Assembly (NCBI RefSeq): GCF_009379765.1
Contig: NZ_WHTD01000030.1
Span: 1 to 62,383 of the forward strand
Length of the DNA stretch: 62,383 nucleotides
Origin: Actinophytocola sp.
Lineage (GTDB): Bacteria > Actinomycetota > Actinomycetes > Mycobacteriales > Pseudonocardiaceae
Direction: 5' to 3'
Part shown: piece by piece, positions 17,649 through 26,278 of the stretch
How positions within the stretch are numbered: position 1 is the stretch's first letter
Layout: each line of letters starts with the position of its first letter
Position numbers and translations under genes: made by a program
Notes under the pieces: generated by a model
Told to the model about the DNA's origin: nothing
What the model saw: only the letters and a program-made list of their open reading frames with translations
Database searches by the model: none

Positions 17649-18611
17649 ATGCGCGGCTTTTCCGTCGTCGCCGTCGTCGTCAGCCTTGCGGTGCTGGCCG
17701 CCGGCTGCACGCTGGAGGACGAACCCACCAAAGCCGAGACCGGAGCCGGTTCCATCGAGAAGATCGATGAGCTCGGCGGGGTCACGATCACCGTCGGGTC
17801 GAAGGAGTTCGACGAGCAGCTGGTGCTCGGCCAGATCGCAATCCTCGCTCTGCAGGCCGCCGGTGCCGATCCGGTTGACGAGACGAACATCACCGGGACG
17901 GACGCGGTCCGTCGGTCGCTCACTACTGGTCAGATCGACCTGTACTGGGAGTACACCGGCACCGCCTGGGTCTCCTTCATGAAGCAGACCGAACGGGTGA
18001 CCGACCCGGAGCAGCTGTTCGACAAGGTCAAGACGCTCGACGCCGAGAACGACATCACCTGGTGGGCCCGCGCTCCAGGCAACGACACCTACGCCATCGC
18101 AGCCAACCGCGAGGCCGCCAAGGAAAATGGCATCGAGACGATCTCGGACTACGCGGAGCTGGCGAACTCCAACCCGGAGGCGGCATCGACATGCATGGGC
18201 CCGGAGTTCAACAGCCGTGACGACGGGCTTCCCGGCCTGGCTGCGATGTATGGCTTCACGCTGCCCGACGCGCAGCGGCACGAGGTCAACGACGCCGTCG
18301 TCTACACCGAGATCGGCTCGGGAAAGACCTGCGACTTCGGCTCGGTGGCGTCCACCGACGGCCGGATCCCCGCGCAGGACCTGGTCGTACTGGAGGACGA
18401 CAAGTCGTTCTTCCCGATCTACAACCCGGCGATCACGATCCGCACCGAACTCGCGACGAAATACCCCGACCTCGAAGACGTCTTCACCCCGATCGCCGAC
18501 GCACTCGACGACAAGACGCTGCTCGCACTGAACGAACGAGTCAGCGTCGAGGGCGCCGCACCGGACAAGGTCGCGGCAGACTGGCTGCGGGACAAGGGCT
18601 TCATCGGCTGA
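17649..18611 (+). CDS. Glycine betaine/choline-type ABC transporter substrate-binding lipoprotein
   Basis: ATG 17649 follows CGAGGAGG at good spacing; a longer frame upstream is not used. The 320-residue product has a lipoprotein signal (SLAVLAAGC, lipid-modified Cys20) and then an OpuAC-type binding domain opening VTITVGSKEFDEQLVLGQIA. LYWEYTGTAWVSF near 97 is typical of quaternary-amine binders with aromatic cages. It delivers the solute to the two permeases encoded just upstream. Last gene of the four-gene operon. Confidence 0.88.
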   Translation: MRGFSVVAVVVSLAVLAAGCTLEDEPTKAETGAGSIEKIDELGGVTITVGSKEFDEQLVLGQIAILALQAAGADPVDETNITGTDAVRRSLTTGQIDLYWEYTGTAWVSFMKQTERVTDPEQLFDKVKTLDAENDITWWARAPGNDTYAIAANREAAKENGIETISDYAELANSNPEAASTCMGPEFNSRDDGLPGLAAMYGFTLPDAQRHEVNDAVVYTEIGSGKTCDFGSVASTDGRIPAQDLVVLEDDKSFFPIYNPAITIRTELATKYPDLEDVFTPIADALDDKTLLALNERVSVEGAAPDKVAADWLRDKGFIG

Positions 18612-18631
18612 GATCGTGGATCACGGGTTTC

Positions 18632-18910
18632 AAACCCCGTCGGCTCCACCGAAGCCGGCTGCGCGACCTGGGTGCTGCTACGCCTCGCGGACGAGCCAGC
18701 ACTACCCGTCGCAACCCCGGTGGGCTCACCGACCGACAGCTGGAGGTGGTGCGATTGCTTGGGCGAGGCCTGTCCAACGCCGAGATCGCCCGCGAGATGG
18801 TGCTGTCGCCGAAGTCGGTCGAGCACCATGTCGGAGCGGTGCTGACCAAGCTCGGAGCCGCTTCCCGGCTCGAGGCCGCGCAGCGTCTCGGGATCAGCGA
18901 CTCCGCCTGA
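18632..18910 (+). pseudogene. LuxR-type regulator, C-terminal helix-turn-helix remnant
   Basis: The frame ending at TGA 18908-18910 encodes RLRDLGAATPRGR and then a full LuxR helix-turn-helix (GLTDRQLEVVRLLGRGLSN, AEIAREMVLSPKSVEHHV, AVLTKLGAASRLEAAQRLG). Large LuxR/MalT regulators end in this way. No start codon or upstream ATPase domain is present; the frame meets the transporter stop region within 20-30 bases. It is probably the 3' end of a deleted regulator gene. Expression as a free DNA-binding domain cannot be excluded. Confidence 0.65.
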
Positions 18911-18986
18911 TCTGGGGGTCGGCGACGCAGAATTGGGGGCGCTGTCCCGATGTCGGCGGGGTTGGGCGGCTCCTAGCGTCACCGGC

Positions 18987-19427
18987 ATGACCACCGACAC
19001 CACTCCGAAGACCGAACCGAGCGGGCGGATCGACGTGCCCGGTTTCCGCGGGGAGCTCATCGAGCCCGGCGATTCCGGCTACGACAAGGCCCGTGCCGTC
19101 TACAACGGCGCGATCGACCGGCGCCCGCGCGTCATCGCTCGCTGCATCGACGCCGCCGACGTGATGGCTGCCGTGTCCACGGCACGTGCCCTTGGCCTGA
19201 CCATCGCCGTCCGCGGCGGCGGTCACAATGCCGGCGGTCTGGGCGTGTGGGACGACGCACTCGTCATCGACCTCTCGGCGATGCGCGCCGTCCACGTCGA
19301 CCCGGCCGAGCGAATCGTCCGGGTCGAGGGCGGCGCCGTCTGGGGCGATGTCGACCACGCGACTCATCCGTTCGGACTGGCTGTGCCGAGCGGCTTCATC
19401 TCCTCGAACGCCTCCGCCTCCACGGTG
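18987..19427 (+). pseudogene. FAD-binding (berberine bridge-type) oxidoreductase, truncated
   Basis: From ATG 18987 the product matches the N-terminal FAD-binding half of BBE-like oxidoreductases: DKARAVYNGAIDRRPRVIAR, AVRGGGHNAGGLGVWDDAL (the flavin-attachment region with its histidine), RIVRVEGGAVWGDVDHA and GLAVPSGFIS. Sense is lost after about residue 137, just before the 26-bp inverted repeat that starts at 19428. The rest of the FAD domain and the substrate domain (over 300 residues) are missing. The insertion that carries the repeat probably truncated the gene. Confidence 0.75.
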
Positions 19428-19430
19428 CCT

Positions 19431-19670
19431 AGTGTCGTGAGTCCGAGGAACGTAGGAATTTGCCGTCGACTTCCTGAGCGCCGTCGGTGCGGTCGGCCAA
19501 CGCGGTCAGTGCAGGCAGGAGAAAAGACTGCGCTGTGGCGTTCAGGTCGTCAATCGCGGCGCGGACTTCGTGCTTTTGGCGGGACTTGACGAGGCGGGGC
19601 GGGAGCCCGCGGCCCCGCCGAGCGCGTTGGTGACGAGGCCGGAGATGACGCTGGACGAGATGGGCTCCAT
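19431..19670 (-). pseudogene. Small unknown ORF with a strong ribosome site, apparently frameshifted
   Basis: On the minus strand GGAGGTGACC directly precedes ATG 19670, an almost ideal start. The frame encodes MEPISSSVISGLVTNALGGA and stops after 42 residues. One frame over, continuous sense resumes: VKSRQKHEVRAAIDDLNATA followed by a leucine-rich stretch, ending at TAG inside the 26-bp repeat. The natural product may be about 80 residues with a frameshift near 19610, or a 42-residue peptide. I do not recognise it. Confidence 0.35.
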
Positions 19671-19826
19671 GGTCACCTCCCCGGTTCGTTCCACGAGTAG
19701 GCCCCTCCTGGGACAGTTGGAGACTCTCGGGCCCTCGGCAAGTCAAGGATCCCTCGGCCTGTCCGCGTCCGCAACGATGATCAAGAGCGTGCCACCGCCG
19801 CCCGCACGTGCGTGATCAACGACCGC

Positions 19827-20681
19827 CTACAGCGCGAGCATCGCCGTGGCGACCTCATCGGCGGCCGCGTCGGGGATCGCGGTCGCGGCCTGTTCGAGCA
19901 CGAGCAGCCGCGCGCCAGGGATCTCGCGCGCGAGCGCCTCGCCGTTGCCGACCGGGAAGAACGGGTCGCGACGACCGTGCACCACGAGCGCCGGTATCGC
20001 GAGCTCGGGCAGGCGCTCGCGCCAGCGCGGCTTGCAGTCGAGCTTGGAGAACACCATGCGTATCTGGTTGGCCATCCCGACCGCGGGCTCCGCGCCCGGC
20101 GTGCGGTCGAAGATGCGCTCGGCGGTCGCGCGTGCCGCGGCGGGGTCGTCGCCGAGGACCTCCGCGCCGGCGGCGGCGAACTCCGCCACGGCCGCGCGGT
20201 CGGACCAGTCGGGCATCGGGAGCGCGAACCGCCGGTCCATCGTCGCCGCGTCGTGGTCGGGCAGGTCGTCGTCGACCGGGCCCGGTGCGACGGGCCGCGT
20301 CCCGGCGAGGGTGAGTGCCGAGAACGCGTCCGGGTGGTCGAGCGCGGCGACCTGGGCGACCATCCCGCCGACGCCGATGCCCGCCAGGTGCGCCGGCCGG
20401 CCGTCGAGTCCGCGGGCGAGCGCGACGGCGTCGGCGGCGAGGTCGCGCAGCGTGTACGCCGGCGCCTCGGGGTCGACGGTCGTCGACGCGCCGGAGTCGC
20501 GCAGGTCATAGCGCACAACATGACGTCCACCGTGACGTCCGCCGCGAGCGAGCGTCTCGCAGAGCGCGTCGGGCCAGGAGAGCATGGTCGTGCCGCCCGC
20601 GAGCAGCACGAGGGGCGCCGCCGCATCGCCGAAGTGCTCGACCCCGAGCGTGACGCCGTCGGGCGTGCGGAACGAGTGCAT
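19827..20681 (-). CDS. Alpha/beta hydrolase lacking the nucleophile serine
   Basis: ATG 20681 follows a GGAGG site; the product has 284 residues. It has the family start HSFRTPDGVTLGVEHFGD, the oxyanion region PLVLLAGGT, RYDLRDSGAST and the acid-loop strand PALVVHGRRDPFFPV. The nucleophile elbow reads GIGVGG at about residues 105-110, where relatives have G-x-S-x-G (GLSMGG type), so the catalytic serine is replaced by glycine. The terminal histidine loop is also unclear (LVLEQAATAIPDA). The protein may be inactive or non-hydrolytic. It lies alone inside the 26-bp inverted-repeat segment. Confidence 0.7.
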   Translation of the reverse strand: MHSFRTPDGVTLGVEHFGDAAAPLVLLAGGTTMLSWPDALCETLARGGRHGGRHVVRYDLRDSGASTTVDPEAPAYTLRDLAADAVALARGLDGRPAHLAGIGVGGMVAQVAALDHPDAFSALTLAGTRPVAPGPVDDDLPDHDAATMDRRFALPMPDWSDRAAVAEFAAAGAEVLGDDPAAARATAERIFDRTPGAEPAVGMANQIRMVFSKLDCKPRWRERLPELAIPALVVHGRRDPFFPVGNGEALAREIPGARLLVLEQAATAIPDAAADEVATAMLAL

Positions 20682-21087
20682 CGTCAACCTCCAGGACAGC
20701 TGCGTGACCGCGGCACATGCTACGCGCGAACGTCGCCCGCCGCTTCGGCACCAGCACCGACTCAGGGATCCGGTCAGAGGGCAGTTCGGAGCCGTGGCCA
20801 GTCGCTGCGACTCCGCCGGCTCCAACTCGCGAACGAACACCTCCGGCTGTCGAGGTGGGCGATCAAGGAGACACGGATTAAGACGCAAACGTTCCTCGGA
20901 CTCACGACACTAGGTCCGCCAACTCCTCGGCTGACAATCGAGGAGCCAATTGCCCCGCTGACAGCGGCTACCGAATACCGCGCCCCGTATCGTTTCCGGA
21001 GCGCTTAGCGGCGTCTGAACGGTTCGATGCTGTGGTCGAACGGAGCGTTGGCCGCGGCAATCGCAGCGGCAAGCGGCCGATCCGAGG

Positions 21088-21760
21088 TCAGTCCGTCAGT
21101 CCGTCGATGGCTTGAGCTGCTTGGAGCAGGCAGATCGCGACGAGCACCAGGTCGGGTCTTGCGGGTTTGTCGGCGTGGTTGTGAAGTTCCAGGGTCTCGC
21201 GATCGACGTAGGCTTCGGCGCCCTTAGCGCTGGGATAGACGTGGGCGGAAAGCAGCCGGTAGGGGATGTATAGGACCTTGGCGTCATAGCGGGCGAAGAG
21301 CGAAGCGAAGTCGAGCATGGTCTGCCTGGTCGGCTCTGGGCGAGTGATGTCGTCGGGAATGGTCCAGCCCTGCGCCGTCGCCTCGTCGAACAGTTTCCGG
21401 CGGCTGTCCGCGGCCTTGGCGGCAGTGGCCGCTTCTCGGTCGTCGATCACCCACTGCATGACCATGGCGTGTTCGAGGATGGATCGGATGCTCGGCGACG
21501 CTTCGCGTTCCAGCGCGGCGTCATGTGCGAGGAGGACGAGTTGCTGCTGTTGTTAATCCAGACCCACCACCCGAACACGTCGTTGAACAGCTGCTCGTGC
21601 GCGGCCTGAACGTTCACCGCGCCCCCGTTGGTGAGCATGTCGAACGCGTCGATCAAGGTGCGGATGGCTTCACGGGCCTGCTCGACGGTGACCCGCTGGC
21701 TCGGTTTCGACGGTGCGGTAGCCGGCGGTGGTGAGCGCGTGGAGGCGGCTCGGGCAGCGG
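21088..21760 (-). pseudogene. DUF5677-like protein, frameshifted
   Basis: The 3' frame encodes a plausible C-terminal part (ALEREASPSIRSILEHAMVM, DAKVLYIPYRLLSAHVYPSA, TLELHNHADKPARPDLVLVA) ending at 21088. The N-terminal part (VTVEQAREAIRTLIDAFDML, AHEQLFNDVFGWWV) lies in another frame; they join near 21550, where a TAA interrupts the second frame. More in-frame sense (IRAHYITTEHDAHIVVVPTR) is seen in a third frame further upstream. The pattern recalls DUF5677 proteins, which have no assigned function. I rate the family call as tentative. Confidence 0.4.
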
Positions 21761-21962
21761 GTTGGAACGACGACGATGTGCGCGTCGTGCTCGGTCGTTA
21801 TGTAGTGCGCTCTGATGTCGTGGTGCCACGTTCCGTTGATGTCGCTGTTCGAGCCGGTTGCTATGACCGGGATCGTAGCTTCGTTCGAACGTATATTCGA
21901 GTCGAAGAAGCTCTGGTGAGTCAGGCTTTCTGTCAGGGTCCCCAGGTTGGGTGCCGGGGAGG

Positions 21963-22270
21963 ATGGCGGTCATGAGCAGGTCACCGAAGCCGGGGCGGAC
22001 GGTGCCGGTGGATGAGCGGTTCCGGGTGGTGTTGGCGGTGTTGCAGGGTGAGATGTCGGTGGCGGAGACGGCGCGTCGACACGGGGTGACGGCGACGACG
22101 ATCTCCAACTGGCGGGACGGTTCATCGAGGCGGGCAAGGGTGGGTTGGAGAACAAGATCTCCGGGCCTGCGCATGGTGGGACCGTGGCCGAGCGGCGTCT
22201 GCGGTCGGAGAACGAGCAGCTCAAGCTCGCGCTCGCCGAGCAGATGGTCCAGCTGCGGCTGTGGCAAGGA
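21963..22270 (+). mobile_element. IS3-type transposase OrfA fragment (frameshifted)
   Basis: The plus strand encodes SRSPKPGRTVPVDERFRVVL and SVAETARRHGVTATTISNWRD, the helix-turn-helix of an IS3-type OrfA. Sense continues one frame over from about 22125 (IEAGKGGLENKISG, SENEQLKLALAEQMVQLRLW), the leucine-zipper part. OrfB with the DDE catalytic domain is absent; an intact unrelated gene starts at 22278. It is a dead IS end. Confidence 0.6.
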
Positions 22271-22277
22271 GCCGCCC

Positions 22278-22730
22278 GTGATCACGGACCCAACAATCAT
22301 CCGGATCGGCGAAGCGGTGCAGCTCAGCCACCAAGGCGAACGGGAAGCCGCTCGCCTCCTGTTCGCAGAGATCTGGAACGAGATCGGCGGCGAGCAAGGG
22401 GACCCTCTGCACCGTTGCACGCTCGCGCATGCGATGGCCGACGTGCAAGACGACGTGAACCAGGAACTGGTCTGGGACCAGCGAGCGGTGGCGGCTGCCG
22501 ACCTGCTGACCGATGCACGGGTGGCGGAGGCCGGGGTGACGCTTCCGGTGGCCGGCTTGTACCCGTCGTTACACCTGAACCTGAGCGAGTGCTATCGCAA
22601 GCTGGGCGATCTCGGCCGTGCTCGTGAGCACCTTCAACAGGCGCAGGACACGATCGGCGCGTTGGGCGACGACGAGTATGGCCAGATGATCAGGGATGGC
22701 CAGGAGCAAGTGACCGAACGGCTGCGCTGA
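22278..22730 (+). CDS. Tetratricopeptide-like hypothetical protein
   Basis: GTG 22278 gives a 150-residue soluble helical protein: IIRIGEAVQLSHQGEREAAR, HAMADVQDDVNQELVWDQRA, LHLNLSECYRKLGDLGRARE. The spacing of small and aromatic residues fits two or three TPR-like helical hairpins. Similar short proteins are common in actinobacteria, without a known role as far as I recall. The start codon is placed 8 bases after the IS remnant, and no clear ribosome site is visible, so the native upstream region may have been replaced by the insertion. Confidence 0.65.
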   Translation: MITDPTIIRIGEAVQLSHQGEREAARLLFAEIWNEIGGEQGDPLHRCTLAHAMADVQDDVNQELVWDQRAVAAADLLTDARVAEAGVTLPVAGLYPSLHLNLSECYRKLGDLGRAREHLQQAQDTIGALGDDEYGQMIRDGQEQVTERLR

Positions 22731-24264
22731 CGCGACAGCGGCGACGCCAGAGCAGCTGCCTGCCGATGTGACACGTAACGCGCGACCTCTCCGGTGATCG
22801 CATCGTCGAGGTTCCTGCGGTTCTTGCGGCTGCGCAGGGTGAACTTCTTGCCGCGGCGTGCGTCGAGCACAACCGGCCGCGCTCCCGGTATCAGTCGGTC
22901 AATTGACTGTTCGATGATCCAGCAAGACATCGGCGTCTGCCTGCCGGAGTTCGTGGCCGCCGAGTAGGGAAGGACTGCCAACGTGCTGCCAGATCTCAGG
23001 CGCAGCCCGAACATGTCGCGAAGGGTCACGGTCAATTCGTCACGTGCATGCAGGGACAGCAGCACCGTCTCACCGAGACGGTGCACGCCCTGTACGAGGC
23101 GCAACCCGAGACTGATCCGGCGGTGGTCGCCGCCGAGCGTAAGGTCAAAGCGTGTGATCAGAAGTTGCTCCAGCACCGTCCGAGGCCGGAGTTGCACACT
23201 ATCCCTACGCCTCACGCTGTGAAACCTGATGGCGTCGATCGGTGTCCGGGTGGCCGCCGGATCCAAGGCCGCGACCCACATGCCCGCCACGGGAACCGAC
23301 TCGTGCGCCAACTGCTGCGGGACAGTCGACGCTGAGGAGCGGGAGCTGATGCTCGGCGAGGATCGCGTGTGCCAGACCGGGTTCGCGGTTGCCGTGTGTG
23401 GCGAGCACGGCGCTGCGCCAGCGATTCCCGCCTCGGACGAACGCCGGCACGACCTCCGCGACGTCGGTGATCCGGTGGTGGCCGGATGGGTGGCTCTCTA
23501 GGCCCGTCCAGTTCAGGGCGTCGACCACGACACAGCCGCCGGTGGTGGCGTGCCGGGACGGTCGCGGTCCTGCAGCGCGGTGAGGAACCGGAACCGCAGG
23601 GATGGGGTCAGGACCACGTGGGTGTAGCCCGCGAGCAGGTCGCCGTCGTCCTGGCGCGCAGGCAGCGGGAAGGCCAGCGAACGGCACTGCCCACAACCAG
23701 CCCGTCGGGATCACGGCGGCCGGCCTCTTCTTCTGCGCTCTCGCCGCCATGATGTTTCCCCTCCCGGCGCCATCGCCTGTCGGGCGTAGCCATCGACGGC
23801 GCCGGGGTCTGGTGGTACCGCGATCGGCGCGCGACCCTCGTCCCTTGGCTCGATATCGCGGGCGTCGGCGTCGGCTACCTCCAAGCACCCGCGGCGGCCG
23901 TCGTTGGCGGTTCGTCACCCGGTCAGCGCAAGAATATCGCGCTGGAAGTCTTTTTGCGCACCCCGGACCTGCCGGAGGGTTCCGCCCTGCGGACGTGGTC
24001 TGCGACCGAACCTTCACCACCCTCACCCTTCCCGCCGACCGTCTCCGCTTCGTGATCCCTACCGGGGGCGACAAGCACGACCTCCACGCCGCGGTCGGGC
24101 GCTAGGCCCCGGAGCTGTGGGTGGGCACGTTCGGGAAACGACGTCGATCGGCTGACCCCCCGTGACGATTTCGGCCGTACTGCTTGGTGGTGCTCGTGGG
24201 CCGCGATGCTGTTAACTCGTGTTCACCGCGCGTTCACGTTCGTCCGACCGCCTGAGGAGACGCC
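22731..24264. other. Decayed region with recombinase and unknown remnants
   Basis: No intact gene is visible over 1.5 kb. On the plus strand 23048-23180 encodes LTETVHALYEAQPETDPAVV and VKACDQKLLQHR, like the C-terminal region of serine recombinases. On the minus strand between about 23280 and 23750 there are family-like pieces in changing frames (DGDLLAGYTHVVLTPSLRFR, ESHPSGHHRITDVAEVVPAF, RSAVLATHGNREPGLAHAIL), suggesting one gene broken by several shifts; I do not recognise it. Bases 24120-24264 should carry the promoter of the PhoX gene. Confidence 0.4.
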
Positions 24265-25644
24265 ATGACATCGTCGCGCCGCCAGTTCCTGAGCCGTGCT
24301 GGAGTCGCCGTCGTCGTCGCCGGATCCGTCGAGGCGCTGTTCGCCGCGCAGCCGGCGGCGGGGACCTCCGGGCCGCCGGCCGGGTACGGCCCGCTGATCC
24401 CGGACCCCGACGGGATCTTGGACCTGCCCCGCGGCTTCCGCTACACGATCCTGTCTCGTGAGGGGACCGTTCGGCCGGACGGTTTGAAGGTGCCAAGCCG
24501 GTTCGACGGCATGGGCGCGTTCCCCGCCCGCCGGCGGGGCTCCCGGCTGGTCCGTAACCACGAGTGCTCGCCGACGTCGCGGATCAAGGTGCAGGCGCCA
24601 CCGGAGCGGACGTACGACCCGGCCGGCGGCGGTGGCACCAGCACGCTGGAGATCGACCGGCACGGCGAGGCCGAGTCCGAGTACATCAGCCTCGGCGGTA
24701 CCGCGATCAACTGCTCCGGCGGCATCACGCCGTGGCACACGTGGCTGACCTGCGAGGAGACCGAGGGCAAGGCCGGCACGAGTGGCTACACGAAGGACCA
24801 CGGCTTCATCTTCGAGGTCGAACCGTACGACGACCGGCGCAACGAGAACCCGACGCCGCTGAAGGCGATGGGTCGGTTCCAGCACGAGGCTGTCGCGGTC
24901 GACCCGCGCACCGGCATCGTCTACGAGACCGAGGACGCGTTCGTCGCACCGCTGGGCAGCTTCTACCGCTTCCTGCCAGAGCGTCCCCGCGGCGGCTGGG
25001 GGAGTCTGCGCGCGGGCGGCGAGCTGCAGGCGTTGTACGTGCCGGACCTGCCCGACCTGTCGGTGGTGCAGGAAGTGGGGGAGGTGTTCGGCGGGGTCGA
25101 GTGGATGACCGTGCCCGATCCGTTGGCCGCTACCGAGTCGGTCCGGGCGCAGGACTACCCGAAGCCGATCACGGGCGGCTACAAGATCGAGGGCGCCTGG
25201 TGGGGCGAGCGGGACCGGTGCGTGTACTTCGTCTCGTCGTTCGCCCGCACCGAGCTCGGCCCTGCGAAGGACCACGACGGCCAAGTCTGGAAGTACGACC
25301 CGCGGCGTCGGACCCTGCGGCTCGAGGTGATGTTCACCCGGCCGACGCCCGCACCGGAGAACCCGGAGTTCGACGCGCCCGACAACATCTGCATGTCGCC
25401 GTACGGCGGCCTGATGATGTGCGAGGACGGCGTCGGCGACGCGTACATGCTCGGCACCACGCGCGACGGCGAGGTCTTCCACTTCGCCCGCAACCGAGTG
25501 AACAATGGCACGCCCGAGGAGCCTTCGTACGGCGAGCTGGCCGGGGTGGGGTTCTCCGCTGACGGGAGGACGATGTTCTTCAACATCTACGACCCCGGCA
25601 TCACGTTCGCTGTCACTGGTCCGTGGAACCGCCGCCACGGCTGA
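24265..25644 (+). CDS. PhoX-family (DUF839) secreted phosphatase-like protein
   Basis: The protein has 459 residues. It starts with a twin-arginine signal (SSRRQFLSRAGVAVVVAG; n-region SRRQFL and a hydrophobic stretch to about residue 30), so it is exported folded. The mature part matches PhoX/DUF839 beta-propeller enzymes: LDLPRGFRYTILSREG, RNHECSP, NCSGGITPWHTWLTCEE (cysteine and metal-binding region near 155), GRFQHEAVAVDP, DAPDNICMSPYGGLMMCEDG. PhoX phosphatases use Fe and Ca to release phosphate; DUF839 members from actinomycetes are often uncharacterised. A GAGGAGAC site precedes ATG 24265. Stands alone. Confidence 0.85.
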   Translation: MTSSRRQFLSRAGVAVVVAGSVEALFAAQPAAGTSGPPAGYGPLIPDPDGILDLPRGFRYTILSREGTVRPDGLKVPSRFDGMGAFPARRRGSRLVRNHECSPTSRIKVQAPPERTYDPAGGGGTSTLEIDRHGEAESEYISLGGTAINCSGGITPWHTWLTCEETEGKAGTSGYTKDHGFIFEVEPYDDRRNENPTPLKAMGRFQHEAVAVDPRTGIVYETEDAFVAPLGSFYRFLPERPRGGWGSLRAGGELQALYVPDLPDLSVVQEVGEVFGGVEWMTVPDPLAATESVRAQDYPKPITGGYKIEGAWWGERDRCVYFVSSFARTELGPAKDHDGQVWKYDPRRRTLRLEVMFTRPTPAPENPEFDAPDNICMSPYGGLMMCEDGVGDAYMLGTTRDGEVFHFARNRVNNGTPEEPSYGELAGVGFSADGRTMFFNIYDPGITFAVTGPWNRRHG

Positions 25645-25920
25645 TGACTGATCCGCCGGCAGCGCTCGTTCGAGGGAGCCACCGGCGGCGACGGCCAGGT
25701 CGTACCCACCGGAACGCCGGCTGGCGGCCGGGCCGAGATCGCCCGCCAGTAGCGGGTGTCGACCAACTCGGTGTACTGGTGGCGGGCCGCGCTGGCGTCC
25801 CGGGGACCGGGCGGATCACGCTGCTGGCTCGACCAGCAGTGGCTGGATCGACAGGCACAGGCGCTGGATGAGGGGACCGGCCGGTGTCCACCGGGACTAC
25901 GTGGACGGGCGAAACAACGG

Positions 25921-26190
25921 CTACGAGACGGCTTCCAGTGGTAGGTCGTTGCCGCGCCAGGTGGCTGCCAACTCCTGAACCGGCATGTTGAGCGCCTCGC
26001 CGAGGCAGACAATCGTGCCGAATCCGGGGGAGGGCAGTCGTCCGGTCTCGATCTTGCGCAGGGTCTCTGGCGAGATACCGGCCGCGTGCGCGACTTCCGC
26101 GAGTTCGCGTCCCGCCCGCGCGCGGCGCAGCAGGGCGCCGAGACGCCTGCCGGCTTCGACCTGCTCGGGCGTGAGCGGTTGACGGACCAT
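25921..26190 (-). CDS. XRE-family helix-turn-helix regulator
   Basis: The protein has 89 residues and is almost only a Cro/C1-type helix-turn-helix: LGALLRRARAGRELAEVAHA, GISPETLRKIETGRLPSP, FGTIVCLGEALNMPVQELAA. It is divergent from the methionine aminopeptidase gene, and the 88-base gap between the two starts holds overlapping palindromes (26209-26260). The arrangement predicts that the protein represses itself and its neighbour. Such XRE/Map pairs recur in actinomycetes, to my recollection. No effector domain is present, so the signal is unknown. Confidence 0.85.
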   Translation of the reverse strand: MVRQPLTPEQVEAGRRLGALLRRARAGRELAEVAHAAGISPETLRKIETGRLPSPGFGTIVCLGEALNMPVQELAATWRGNDLPLEAVS

Positions 26191-26208
26191 GCCCTCAGGA
26201 TACGACTG

Positions 26209-26260
26209 GTATTTCTATACCGACAAGCGCTAGAGTGTCGGTATAGAAATACCGACACTC
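26209..26260. promoter_or_regulatory. Overlapping palindromic operator between XRE and map genes
   Basis: Two perfect inverted repeats overlap: 26209-26225 pairs with 26236-26252 (17-base arms, 10-base gap), and 26233-26243 pairs with 26250-26260 (11-base arms, 6-base gap). Both contain TGTCGGTA/TACCGACA half-sites, giving three half-sites in one array. The position, in the only gap between divergent genes, fits binding by the XRE protein and blocking of both promoters. Confidence 0.75.
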
Positions 26261-26278
26261 CACGTACGTGAGGTACTC

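Larger units (their letters stand above)
19428..20914. mobile_element. 1.49-kb segment bounded by perfect 26-bp inverted repeats
   Basis: Bases 19428-19453 are the exact reverse complement of 20889-20914. The repeats begin and end in CCTAG/CTAGG. The left copy abuts the truncated FAD oxidoreductase. Inside lie a small minus-strand ORF that ends in the left repeat and a minus-strand alpha/beta hydrolase gene; no transposase is recognisable. It may be a non-autonomous composite or MITE-like unit moved by an element elsewhere. No target duplication was established. Confidence 0.5.

Noticed and set aside
18614..18652. A tRNA 3'-end-like sequence (ACGGGTTTCAAACCCCGTCGG then CTCCACC), possible attachment site
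   Set aside because: The T-stem does not pair correctly around TTCAAAC (no G53-C61 pair), no upstream cloverleaf is present, and the same bases continue in the LuxR remnant frame. No second copy was found.
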